A stretch of 64,000 nt of DNA from contig NZ_MIAM01000024.1 of NCBI RefSeq assembly GCF_001830555.1, positions 228 through 64,227 of the forward strand. The letters run 5' to 3'. Of the stretch, positions 1 through 8,545 are shown piece after piece. How positions within the stretch are numbered: the first letter of the stretch is position 1; each line of letters begins with the position of its first letter. Source of the stretch: Sphingopyxis sp. RIFCSPHIGHO2_12_FULL_65_19 (GTDB taxonomy: Bacteria > Pseudomonadota > Alphaproteobacteria > Sphingomonadales > Sphingomonadaceae). Below the pieces are notes generated by a model. The model saw only the letters and a program-made list of their open reading frames with translations. It was not told the DNA's origin and searched no databases. A program made the position numbers and the translations under genes.

Positions 1-468
1 TTCATCCGTCTGATCCTGCCGAACGCGAAAATCATCGACGCGCGCCGCCATCCGCTCGACTGCTGTTTTTCCAATTTTCGGCAACATTATGCGAAGGGGC
101 AGGCCTTCAGCTACGGCCTCGCCGACGTCGGCGGCTATTATCGCGATTATGTCCGCCTGATGGCGCACATCGACGCGGTGCAGCCCGGCCGCGTCCATCG
201 CGTGATCCACGAAGCCTTGCTCGATGATCCCGAAACCGAAGTGCAGGCGATGCTGGCCTTTCTGGACCAACCGTTCGAGGCCGCCTGCCTGGCCTTTCAC
301 GACAATGCGCGCGCGGTGCGAACCGCGTCGAGCGAACAGGTCCGCCGCCCGATCAACCGCGACGGCGTCGGCCAGTGGCGGCCTTATGAAGACTGGCTCG
401 ACCCGTTGAAGCAGTCGCTCGGCCCGGTCCTTCGCGCTTATCCGGCCGTGCCCGCCGACTTCGGCTGA
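1..468 (+). CDS. Sulfotransferase family protein, C-terminal part (cut by window edge)
   Basis: The frame is open from base 1 and leaves 155 residues before a TGA; the start lies outside the window. The stretch RRHPLDCCFSNFRQHY matches the 3'-phosphate-binding loop of PAPS-dependent sulfotransferases (R-x-P-x-D...S). The C-terminal WRPYEDWLDPLK segment is typical of the sulfotransferase domain found in TPR-sulfotransferase proteins of sphingomonads. The reaction would be transfer of a sulfuryl group from PAPS to an unknown acceptor. The N-terminal half, including any TPR repeats and the 5'-phosphosulfate loop, is not visible. It lies just upstream of a TonB-dependent receptor on the same strand, 140 bases away. 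Confidence 0.75.
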   Translation, partial: FIRLILPNAKIIDARRHPLDCCFSNFRQHYAKGQAFSYGLADVGGYYRDYVRLMAHIDAVQPGRVHRVIHEALLDDPETEVQAMLAFLDQPFEAACLAFHDNARAVRTASSEQVRRPINRDGVGQWRPYEDWLDPLKQSLGPVLRAYPAVPADFG

Positions 469-608
469 TCGCGCGCGACAAAACGTTGCCTTTCGGCAAC
501 AGCAGACGACATTTTCGACCAACGACCGCTGCACCGCACAACAAGGCTTGCGCTTGCCCGGCGCCGCGTCATTCTCACGTCACATCACTGTCATGTGAGG
601 GGGATTCC

Positions 609-3392
609 ATGCAGAAGCTATCGGCGATATTGACCAAAAGCGGGGCTGTCCTGCTCGGCGGCACGATCCTGTGCACGTCGGGAACGGCGCTGGCCCAGCA
701 AAGCGACACCAACGACGACCGCGACATCGTCGTCACCGCATCGAAGCGCGAGGAAAATCTGCAGGACGTGCCGCTCGCGATCACCGCGATCGGGACCGAA
801 CGGCTCGACGAATTGCAGGTCAAGGAATTCCAGGACGTCGTCAAATTCCTGCCGTCGGTGACGATCCAGACGCTCGCGCCGGGCTTCAGCCAGGTTTATT
901 TCCGCGGCGTCGCGTCGGGCGAAAATGCCAACCATTCGACATCGCTGCCGACCGTCGGCACATACTTGGACGAAATGCCGATCACGACCATCCAGGGCGC
1001 GCTCGACATCCATGCCTATGATCTTGCGCGGGTCGAGGCGCTCGCGGGGCCGCAAGGCACGCTTTATGGCGCCAGCTCGATGGCGGGGACGATCAAGCTC
1101 GTCACCAACAAGCCCGACACCAGCGGCACCTATGGATCGGTCGGCCTGGAACTCAACAGCGTGTCGCGCGGCGGCGTCGGCGGGGTCGCCGAAGGGTTCA
1201 TCAACGCCCGGATCAGCGATCGCGCGGCGCTGCGCCTGGTCGGCTGGTATCGCCACGACGCCGGCTATATCGACAATATTGCGGGCACCCGCGTCTATCC
1301 GATCAAGCAATATGTCGGCGACGATCTTGTCGACCTGCCCGGCGACGACATCACGCAGACCAACGCCGGCCTGGTCGAAAAGGACTATAATACGGTCGAT
1401 ACCTATGGCGCGCGGCTCGCGCTCGGCATCGAACTCGATGACGACTGGACGATCCGGCCGACACTGATGGGCCAGATCCAGAAAGCCGACGGCAGCTTTG
1501 CCCAGGAACGGTCGAGCGCGGTGACGCGCAGCCTGCAAACGGTGCAGTACAACCCCGAACGCAGCGACGACAAATGGATCCAGGCGGCGCTGACGATCGA
1601 GGGCAAGATCGGTAACTGGGATCTGACCGTCACCGGCGGCCACCTGCGCCGCAAGACGCTGACCGACAGCGACTATTCGGACTATGCCTATTTCTACGAC
1701 GCGCTCTTTGGCTCGGCGGTCTATCTTTACGACAATGCGGGCGACCAGATCAGCCCGAACCAATATATCGAGGGCATCGACCGCTATCGCCGCAACTTCG
1801 GCGAAATTCGTGTCGCCTCGCCCGCCGACGCGCGCATCCGCTTCATCGGCGGCCTGTTCTACCAGCGCCAGTCGCACAATATCGAACAACATTATATCGT
1901 CGACAATCTGTCCGACGATTTGCAGGTGCCGGGCACCGTCGACAATATCTGGCTGACCAAACAGCTGCGCGTCGACCGCGACTATGCCGCATTCGGCGAA
2001 CTCAGCTTCGACATCACCGAAAAGCTGACGCTGACCGGCGGCGACTATTCGGACTATGCCTATTTCTACGACGCGCTCTTTGGCTCGGCGGTCTATCTTT
2101 ACGACAATGCGGGCGACCAGATCAGCCCGAACCAATATATCGAGGGCATCGACCGCTATCGCCGCAACTTCGGCGAAATTCGTGTCGCCTCGCCCGCCGA
2201 CGCGCGCATCCGCTTCATCGGCGGCCTGTTCTACCAGCGCCAGTCGCACAATATCGAACAACATTATATCGTCGACAATCTGTCCGACGATTTGCAGGTG
2301 CCGGGCACCGTCGACAATATCTGGCTGACCAAACAGCTGCGCGTCGACCGCGACTATGCCGCATTCGGCGAACTCAGCTTCGACATCACCGAAAAGCTGA
2401 CGCTGACCGGCGGCGGTCGTCTCTACAAATTCGACAACAGCCTTGTCGGCTTCTTCGGCTATAACAACCCTGGATACAGCAGCAATCCGGTCTATGCCTG
2501 CCAGGGGCCGGCGGTCGTCGACGGCTCGCCCTGCACCAACCTCGACAAACGGACGAAAAAGACCGACTTCATCCACAAGCTGAACCTGACGTACAAGTTC
2601 ACCGACGATGTGATGATGTATGCGACCTGGTCGCGCGGTTTCCGTCCCGGCGGCATCAACCGGCGCGGCTCGTTGCCGCCCTATGGTTCGGACACGCTCG
2701 ACAATTATGAACTGGGGTGGAAGACCAGCTTTGGCCCGGTCCGCTTCAACGGCGCGGTCTATCAGGAAGACTGGAAGAATATCCAGCTGTCCTTCCTGGG
2801 CGCCAACGGCCTCAGCGAAGTCCGCAACGCCGGGATCGCGCGCATCCGCGGGGTCGAGGCCGACGTCAGCTATCGGGCAGGCGGCTTCTCGCTCGGCATG
2901 GGCGCAAGCTACAATGACGCGACGATCCGCCGCGACTTCTGCGCGATCGCCAATGCCGATTTCGACTGCACCACGCCCGGCAATGCCCTGCTCGCACCGT
3001 CGGGGTCGCGCCTGCCCGTCACCGCCAAGTTCAAGGGCAACGCCGTCGCGCGGTATGAATTCCCGATCAGCGGCCTGGACGGTCATGTCCAGTTCGCGGT
3101 CAATCATATCGGCAAGCGGCGATCCGACCTTCGCACGCTCGAAAACGACATTGTCGGCAATTTCAAATCCTACACGACCGCCGATGTCAGCATCGGGGTG
3201 AAGGGCGAAGGGTGGGATGCCGAATTGTTCGCCACCAATTTGTTCAACAGCCGCGGGGTGATCAACAGTGCGGTCCAATGCGGCGAAACGGTTTGCGGCG
3301 ATGCCGATGGCGGGACTGCGGGCGGCGGGGTCTTCTATGACAATGTCATCCGCCCGCGCCTGATCGGGATCAAGGTCAGCAAGGATTTCTGA
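609..3392 (+). CDS. TonB-dependent receptor with internal exact duplication
   Basis: Outer-membrane TonB-dependent receptor. The ATG at 609 was chosen because a GAGGGGG ribosome-binding site precedes it and a clear signal peptide follows (29 residues, cut after ALA). A TonB-box-like DIVVTASKREE follows, then the plug (about residues 50-165) with the usual QGTLYGASSMAGTIKL segment, then the barrel ending in a C-terminal Phe. The protein is 927 residues, but residues about 355-478 are repeated exactly as 479-602. Without the copy it would be about 803 residues, a normal size for this family. The substrate is unknown. The sulfotransferase upstream and permease downstream do not settle it. Whether the enlarged barrel folds is an open question. 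Confidence 0.9.
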   Translation: MQKLSAILTKSGAVLLGGTILCTSGTALAQQSDTNDDRDIVVTASKREENLQDVPLAITAIGTERLDELQVKEFQDVVKFLPSVTIQTLAPGFSQVYFRGVASGENANHSTSLPTVGTYLDEMPITTIQGALDIHAYDLARVEALAGPQGTLYGASSMAGTIKLVTNKPDTSGTYGSVGLELNSVSRGGVGGVAEGFINARISDRAALRLVGWYRHDAGYIDNIAGTRVYPIKQYVGDDLVDLPGDDITQTNAGLVEKDYNTVDTYGARLALGIELDDDWTIRPTLMGQIQKADGSFAQERSSAVTRSLQTVQYNPERSDDKWIQAALTIEGKIGNWDLTVTGGHLRRKTLTDSDYSDYAYFYDALFGSAVYLYDNAGDQISPNQYIEGIDRYRRNFGEIRVASPADARIRFIGGLFYQRQSHNIEQHYIVDNLSDDLQVPGTVDNIWLTKQLRVDRDYAAFGELSFDITEKLTLTGGDYSDYAYFYDALFGSAVYLYDNAGDQISPNQYIEGIDRYRRNFGEIRVASPADARIRFIGGLFYQRQSHNIEQHYIVDNLSDDLQVPGTVDNIWLTKQLRVDRDYAAFGELSFDITEKLTLTGGGRLYKFDNSLVGFFGYNNPGYSSNPVYACQGPAVVDGSPCTNLDKRTKKTDFIHKLNLTYKFTDDVMMYATWSRGFRPGGINRRGSLPPYGSDTLDNYELGWKTSFGPVRFNGAVYQEDWKNIQLSFLGANGLSEVRNAGIARIRGVEADVSYRAGGFSLGMGASYNDATIRRDFCAIANADFDCTTPGNALLAPSGSRLPVTAKFKGNAVARYEFPISGLDGHVQFAVNHIGKRRSDLRTLENDIVGNFKSYTTADVSIGVKGEGWDAELFATNLFNSRGVINSAVQCGETVCGDADGGTAGGGVFYDNVIRPRLIGIKVSKDF
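1669..2414 (+). repeat. Exact 372-bp tandem duplication inside the TonB receptor
   Basis: Bases 1669-2040 and 2041-2412 are the same sequence head to tail. All reading frames across the two copies give identical translations, so identity is at nucleotide level and not only in the protein. The unit is 372 bp (124 codons), so the frame is kept. The short sequence GACGCTGACCG occurs just before the first copy and at the end of each copy, a possible slippage or recombination seed. No second-copy divergence is visible, which points to a very recent event or an assembly artefact. Confidence 0.97.
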
Positions 3393-3396
3393 CCGG

Positions 3397-4725
3397 GTGA
3401 CCGACACCATGACCAGCAACGAAAGGCCGGGCCAAAAGCTCGGCCTTTTGATGTGCATTGCGCTCGGCATGGGCAATATGATCGGGTCGGGGGTGTTCCT
3501 TCTCCCGCGCGACCTTGCCCCGCTCGGCTGGAACGCGGTCATCGGCTGGGGCGTGTCGATCGCGGGGACGCTCTGCCTGGCCGTCGCGTTCGCAAGACTC
3601 GCCAAAAGATTGCCCGAAGGATGCGCCGCGTTCACCTATGCCGCCGCCGCATTCGGTCCCGGCACGGGCTTTATCGTCGCATGGAGCTATTGGATCAGCT
3701 GCTGGACCGTCGTCGCGACGCTCGCGGTCGCGGCGATCAGCAACCTGTCGATCCTGGTGCCCTGGCTGGGGGAAACGGGCGCGGCATCCGCGTGGATCGC
3801 GATCGGCTGCATCTGGTTCTTCACGCTCGTCAACCTGTTCGGCGTTCGCCGCGCGGGCGGTGCGCAGCTGCTGACCCTCGGGCTCAAACTTATCCCGGTC
3901 ATCGGCGCGGTGCTGGTCGGCGCCTGGGCGCTCGGCACCGGCGCGGCGCCCCCGCCGACAATGGCCGCGACCGATCCGGTCAGCCTGTCGGGCGTCAGCG
4001 CGGCGGCGACGCTGACGCTGTTCGCGCTGCTCGGCTTTGAAAGCGCCTGCGTGGTCAGCGACCGGGTGAAAGACCCCGAACGCACGATCCCGCGCGCCAC
4101 GATCATCGCGGCCGCCGCGACCGGGCTCCTCTATCTCCTGTCGTGCACGATGGTCACGCTGATGGTGCCGGTCGATGTCCTGCGCGATTCAAACGCGGCC
4201 TATGCGACCTTCTTTTCGCGGCTGGTCAGTCCGGGGGCCGGGCAGGTGGTGGCGCTTTTTGCCGCCATCGCCGCGCTCGGCGCGCTCAACGGCTTCGTCC
4301 TGCTGCAAGGCGACATTCCGCGCGACCTCGCCCACCGGCGCTTGCTTCCCGCCGCGTTCGCGCGCGACAATAAATTCGCATCCCCCTGGATCACCCAGAT
4401 CGTGTCGAGCGGGCTCGCGAGCCTGATCGTCTACGCCAATTATTCGCGCGGGCTCGCCGATCTCTTCGCCTTCATGGTCAAGGTCACGACCTCGACCGCG
4501 ATCATCCTCTACATCGTCGGCTCGCTCGCGGCGCTGTGGCTGGAACGCCAGGGCGCCATCAAGGTTTCGGCCGGTTTCGTCGCGGCAACGGTTGCGGGCT
4601 TCGTTTACAGCTGCTGGGCCTTTTACGGCGCGGGGGTCGAGGCCAGCCTGTGGAGCCTCGCGATGACTGCGGCGGGCCTGCCCATCTATCTCGCGATGCG
4701 CCGGCAAAGCGTCGCCGCGGGCTGA
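3397..4725 (+). CDS. APC-family amino acid permease (AdiC-like)
   Basis: Inner-membrane transporter of the amino acid-polyamine-organocation superfamily, about 12 membrane segments, 442 residues. The N-terminal segment GNMIGSGVFLLP is the unwound TM1 substrate-binding motif (GxG...) of AdiC/PotE-like antiporters. FALLGFESACVVSDRVKDPERTIPRA in the middle is the conserved TM6 region of the same group. Annotated from the GTG at 3397, four bases after the receptor stop; an ATG at 3409 is also possible. The closeness suggests co-transcription with the TonB receptor, hence uptake of a shared amine or amino-acid-like substrate (inference). A terminator-like hairpin lies within its first codons. Confidence 0.85.
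   Translation: MTDTMTSNERPGQKLGLLMCIALGMGNMIGSGVFLLPRDLAPLGWNAVIGWGVSIAGTLCLAVAFARLAKRLPEGCAAFTYAAAAFGPGTGFIVAWSYWISCWTVVATLAVAAISNLSILVPWLGETGAASAWIAIGCIWFFTLVNLFGVRRAGGAQLLTLGLKLIPVIGAVLVGAWALGTGAAPPPTMAATDPVSLSGVSAAATLTLFALLGFESACVVSDRVKDPERTIPRATIIAAAATGLLYLLSCTMVTLMVPVDVLRDSNAAYATFFSRLVSPGAGQVVALFAAIAALGALNGFVLLQGDIPRDLAHRRLLPAAFARDNKFASPWITQIVSSGLASLIVYANYSRGLADLFAFMVKVTTSTAIILYIVGSLAALWLERQGAIKVSAGFVAATVAGFVYSCWAFYGAGVEASLWSLAMTAAGLPIYLAMRRQSVAAG
3422..3449 (+). terminator. Terminator-like hairpin inside permease start
   Basis: The left arm 3422-3432 (AAAGGCCGGGC) pairs with 3438-3448 (GCTCGGCCTTT): 11 base pairs including one G-T wobble, with a CAAAA loop. A short T run ends at 3449. 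It falls in codons 9-18 of the permease, right after the TonB receptor. It could act as an attenuator between the two genes or be only a coding coincidence. Confidence 0.45.
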
Positions 4726-4972
4726 CCGTCTTGCAAAATCGCGCGGAAGTGCCTAACGGCGCCACGCACCTGCCCGGAATCGGGCTTATCGGAGACGCAA
4801 AGTGTCGGAACGCCAGAACCATCGGGGCTTGATACCCTGCGGCGTCCGCCCGCTGTCGTAGCGCGTTTTTCCTGACGCGGTGCGCCCGCTGGCGGCGCCG
4901 CAAATATATTCCACCATCAGGATTTTCGCCGGCAGGCGCAGTGCGTCTGCGCGCCGGCCGCAGGCAGCTTTT

Positions 4973-6949
4973 ATGTTGTACGACAGTCATTGGGCTCGTG
5001 CGCTCGCGCGGGCCATCGCCCGGGATCATCCGGGCCGAAGCAAGGCCGGGCGCGCGCTGCTCGGCTGGGCCCGGACGCGCGCAAGCCAGTTCGGGTTGAC
5101 GGAAAAAACGATCGATCGCGCCATGCTGCTCGCGGGTCCGCAAGCGGCGCCCGAAGGCGCGGTCGCGGACGACAGCCTTGCGAAGGCGAACCGGCTGGCC
5201 GACGCGCTCGACCTCGCCGCCGAAGAGCGTGCGCTCCTGCTGCTCGCGACCGCAATGGAGCGCGGGCCGCTGACCCGCAGCCTCGCCCGGCTGGTCGAAA
5301 GCGAGGCGCTGGACATGGAGGCGCTGGTGAGTGCGCTCACCGGCTTCGCCCCGCATGCGATCCGCAGCGCCGACGTGGTGCGGCTCGATCTCGTCGGCCG
5401 CTGGACGAACAAGGAAGGCAAGGTCGAATTGGGGCTGTGCTGGGCGTTCGAGCGGCTGCTCGACGCGCGCGCGGGACAGCATGAAAACCTGATCGACGGC
5501 CTGTTGGGTCGTCGCCAGACGGCGCGCCATGCGCTGGAGGATTTTCCGGCGCAGCGCCACGAGGCCGAGCTGGCGGTCGCGCTGCTGCGCGGCGCGATCG
5601 AGCGCGGCGCGCGCGGGATCAACATTCTGATCCACGGCCCGCCGGGCACCGGCAAGACCGAGCTGGCGCGCACTCTTGCCGCGACGCTGGGCGAACCGCT
5701 CCACGCCGTGGGCGAAGCCGACAGCGACGGCGAGGAGCCCAGCCGTTTCGACCGCATCGCCGCCTTGCGGTTAGCCCTTCGCACGCTGGAAAAGCGCGGG
5801 CGCGCGCTGCTGCTGTTCGACGAGATGGAGGATATGCTGGGCGACGCCCGCATCGAACACAATGGCCGCGTTCGCAAACGCGCGGGATCAAAACTGTTCG
5901 TCAACCGGCTGGTCGAGGACAATATCGTCCCCGTCATCTGGACCTCGAACTGCATCGCCGACCTCGACCCCGCGATCCTGCGTCGTTTCAGCCTCTCGAT
6001 CCGCATGGACTTCCCCGGATCGGGGCACAGCCCGGCGATGCTTGCGCGCGTCAGCGCCGAAGAACAGGTGACGGTCGACCCCGCGCTCCAGGCGCTCGCA
6101 GCGACCGCACCCGAAACCGCGTCGTTGTTTCGCGTCGCGGCCCGCGCGGCGGCGCTCGCCGGCGATCCCGCTGCGGCGAACCGTTTTGCCGGGTCGATCC
6201 TCGGCGCGATGCGCGGCGAGCCGGTCGAGGCGCAGGCGACGCGCCCGTTCGACGAACGGCTGCTCGCCGCCGACATCGACCTTCCCGCCTTGTTCGCAAG
6301 CCTCGCGCGCGCCGATGCCCCGGCCGACTTCTCGCTGCTGCTCACCGGGCCGCCGGGGACGGGCAAGACCGAAGCGGTGCAGGCGCTTGCGCGCCAGCTT
6401 GGGCGGCCGCTGCACGTCAAGCGCGCGTCCGATCTCATGTCGAAATGGGTCGGGGAAACCGAAAAGGCGATCGCCGCGGCTTTCGCCGACGCGAAGCGGC
6501 ACGGTGCGATGCTCTTCTTTGACGAGGTGGATTCGCTTCTTGCCGACCGCGGCGGCGCGACCCGCGGATGGGAGGTGAGCCAGGTCAACGAGCTGCTGAC
6601 GTGGATGGAGGCGCACCCCCTGCCCTTCGCCGCAGCGACCAACCATGCCGCGAAGCTCGACCCCGCCGCGGCGCGGCGCTTCGTCTTCAAGGTCGGGATG
6701 CGGTCGCTCGATGGTGCGCGCGCGCGGCGCGCCTTCGCGCATTTCTTCGGGCACGAAGCCCCTGCGATGCTCGATCGTCTCGACGGCCTGACGCTTGGCG
6801 ACTTCGCGGTCGTCGCGCGGCAAATGCGCTTTGTCGGAACGGCCAGCGATGCCGCGCTGATCGAGCGGCTGCGGCGCGAACGGATGACGCGTCCGGCGCC
6901 GCCGCAGCCGATGGGGTTCGGTTCAGACGCGCCACTTGGGTGCGAATAA
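4973..6949 (+). CDS. AAA+ ATPase with two AAA modules
   Basis: 658 residues from the ATG at 4973 (MLYDSHWARALARAIA). The N-terminal ~200 residues are an unrecognised helical region. The first AAA module has Walker A GPPGTGKTE near residue 222 and Walker B LLLFDEMED near 280. The second has GPPGTGKTE near residue 458, the pore-loop region MSKWVGETEKAI, Walker B FFDEVDSLL near 515, and arginine-finger-like AAARRF. The arrangement resembles CDC48-type tandem AAA proteins, but the N-domain does not. It probably remodels or unfolds a protein; the target is unknown. It stands alone: 247 bases separate it from the permease, and its 3' end overlaps the convergent FAD gene by 27 bases. Confidence 0.85.
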   Translation: MLYDSHWARALARAIARDHPGRSKAGRALLGWARTRASQFGLTEKTIDRAMLLAGPQAAPEGAVADDSLAKANRLADALDLAAEERALLLLATAMERGPLTRSLARLVESEALDMEALVSALTGFAPHAIRSADVVRLDLVGRWTNKEGKVELGLCWAFERLLDARAGQHENLIDGLLGRRQTARHALEDFPAQRHEAELAVALLRGAIERGARGINILIHGPPGTGKTELARTLAATLGEPLHAVGEADSDGEEPSRFDRIAALRLALRTLEKRGRALLLFDEMEDMLGDARIEHNGRVRKRAGSKLFVNRLVEDNIVPVIWTSNCIADLDPAILRRFSLSIRMDFPGSGHSPAMLARVSAEEQVTVDPALQALAATAPETASLFRVAARAAALAGDPAAANRFAGSILGAMRGEPVEAQATRPFDERLLAADIDLPALFASLARADAPADFSLLLTGPPGTGKTEAVQALARQLGRPLHVKRASDLMSKWVGETEKAIAAAFADAKRHGAMLFFDEVDSLLADRGGATRGWEVSQVNELLTWMEAHPLPFAAATNHAAKLDPAAARRFVFKVGMRSLDGARARRAFAHFFGHEAPAMLDRLDGLTLGDFAVVARQMRFVGTASDAALIERLRRERMTRPAPPQPMGFGSDAPLGCE

Positions 6950-8545
6950 CCCCCGATCGCGCAGGATCACCTGGGCGGCATTATGCCCCGGCGCGCCGGT
7001 GACGCCGCCGCCGGGATGCGTGCCCGCGCCGCACATATAAAGGCCCTTCACCGGCCCGCGATAGCCGCCAAGCCCCAGCACGGGGCGCGCCGCCCACAGC
7101 TGGTCCAGGCTCATATTGCCGTGCATGATGTCGCCGCCGACCAGCCCGAATTTCCGCTCCAGCCCCTTGGGCGACAGGCGCGTCTGGGCAATGATGCTCG
7201 CGCGGAAGCCGGGGGCGTGCTTTTCGACGGTGTCGATGATGCAGTCCGCGGCGGCCTCTTCCTCATCGTCCCAGTCGCGGAGAGTCCCGTCTTCTTTGGC
7301 GGGCAGCTCGGGCGCGAATTGCTGGCAGAAGAGGCTGGCGACATGCTGCCCCGGGGGCGCGAGGCTGTCGTCGACGGTCGAGGGGATCAGCATCTCGACG
7401 ATCGGCGCCTTCGACCAGCCATGCTGTTTGGCGTCGAGGAAGGCGCGGTCCATATAGTCGAGCGTCGGGGCAAGAATGATCCCCGATTGGTGATGCTCGC
7501 CGGGTTCGGGCAGGCAAGTAAATTTTGGCAGTTCGCTGAGCGCGACGTTCATGCGGAAGGTGCCGCTGCCCGCCTTGAAGCCCTTGATCCGGCGCTCGTG
7601 ACCCGCGGGCAGGTCGCTCGCGTCCATCATCCGCTCATAGAGCAGCTTGGGTCCGACATTCGCGATCACACGCGCCGCGGCGATTTCCTCCCCGCCGACC
7701 AGCTTCACGCCCACGGCCTTGCCGCCATCGACCAGCACTTTCGCGACCGGGCTTTCGAGGCTGATTTCGACACCATGATCGCGGCAGACCTTTGCCATGA
7801 TCTCGGTGATCTTGCCCATGCCGCCGACGCTGTGGCCCCACGCCCCTTTCTTGCCGTTCACCTCGCCAAAGACGTGGTGGAGAAGGACATAGGCGCTGCC
7901 CGGCGTGTCGGGGCTGGCATAATTGCCCACGACCGCGTCGAAACCGAAGGCGGCCTTGACCGCCTCGCTCTCGAACCAGCTGTCCAGCATCGTGCGCGCC
8001 GATTTGGTGAACAGGTCGAGCACGTCGCGCTGCTGTTCGAGGCTGAGCGTGGCAAAGCGCCGCCCTTGCCGCGCGCCGTCGAGCAGGGTGCGCAGCCCTT
8101 CGCCGACGTTCGGCGGCACGCGTAGCGCCAAGTCGCGGAGCAGTTCGGCAACATTTTCGAGCGCGTCATAATATTGCGGAAGCACCGCGGCATCGCGAGC
8201 CGAAAATTTGCGGAATTCGGCCTGCGTGCGCTCCAGCCCGCCGCCGAGTTTGAGGTAGCCGCCATCCTCCTGCGGCAGGAAATTGCTGATCGGCCGCTCG
8301 ATGACGCGATAGCCATGATCGGCGAGCTTCATGTCGGCGATCACCTTGGGCTGGAGCAGGCTGACCGTGTAGCTCGCGACCGAATTGCGAAAGCCGGGGG
8401 CGAACTCCTCGGTCACGGCAGCGCCGCCGACGACGTCGCGCGCCTCGACGATCCGCACCTTCAGCCCCGCTTTGGCAAGATAGAAGGCACAGACGAGTCC
8501 GTTGTGGCCGGCGCCGATAATCAGCGCGTCATAGGCTTTGGTCAT
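6923..8545 (-). CDS. FAD-dependent oxidoreductase, phytoene-dehydrogenase-like
   Basis: 540-residue flavoprotein. The N-terminal Rossmann motif IIGAGHNG (residues 9-16) is followed by an acidic strand end (IVEARDVVGGAAV). The C-terminal FAD-contact region GMYMCGAGTHPGGGV-like sequence (GLYMCGAGTHPGGG) is typical of CrtI/PYROXD2-type desaturases. The start at 8545 is the ATG that shares ATGA with the stop of the Rieske gene, which implies translational coupling. No carotenoid genes are nearby, so it is more likely a desaturase or amine-oxidase-like partner of the oxygenase than a true phytoene desaturase (inference). The substrate is unknown. Confidence 0.85.
   Translation of the reverse strand: MTKAYDALIIGAGHNGLVCAFYLAKAGLKVRIVEARDVVGGAAVTEEFAPGFRNSVASYTVSLLQPKVIADMKLADHGYRVIERPISNFLPQEDGGYLKLGGGLERTQAEFRKFSARDAAVLPQYYDALENVAELLRDLALRVPPNVGEGLRTLLDGARQGRRFATLSLEQQRDVLDLFTKSARTMLDSWFESEAVKAAFGFDAVVGNYASPDTPGSAYVLLHHVFGEVNGKKGAWGHSVGGMGKITEIMAKVCRDHGVEISLESPVAKVLVDGGKAVGVKLVGGEEIAAARVIANVGPKLLYERMMDASDLPAGHERRIKGFKAGSGTFRMNVALSELPKFTCLPEPGEHHQSGIILAPTLDYMDRAFLDAKQHGWSKAPIVEMLIPSTVDDSLAPPGQHVASLFCQQFAPELPAKEDGTLRDWDDEEEAAADCIIDTVEKHAPGFRASIIAQTRLSPKGLERKFGLVGGDIMHGNMSLDQLWAARPVLGLGGYRGPVKGLYMCGAGTHPGGGVTGAPGHNAAQVILRDRGLFAPKWRV

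Noticed and set aside
1669-2414. CRISPR array or transposon
   Set aside because: Only two long adjacent copies, no spacers, no terminal repeats, and the unit is coding sequence of the receptor.
618-3635. Open frame of about 1005 codons on the minus strand across the TonB receptor
   Set aside because: High-GC mirror frame; its translation is Arg/Ala/Asp-rich without domains and contains the same duplicated block as the real gene.
6923-8545. True phytoene desaturase CrtI
   Set aside because: Only general FAD-oxidoreductase resemblance; no carotenoid genes nearby and it is coupled to a Rieske oxygenase.
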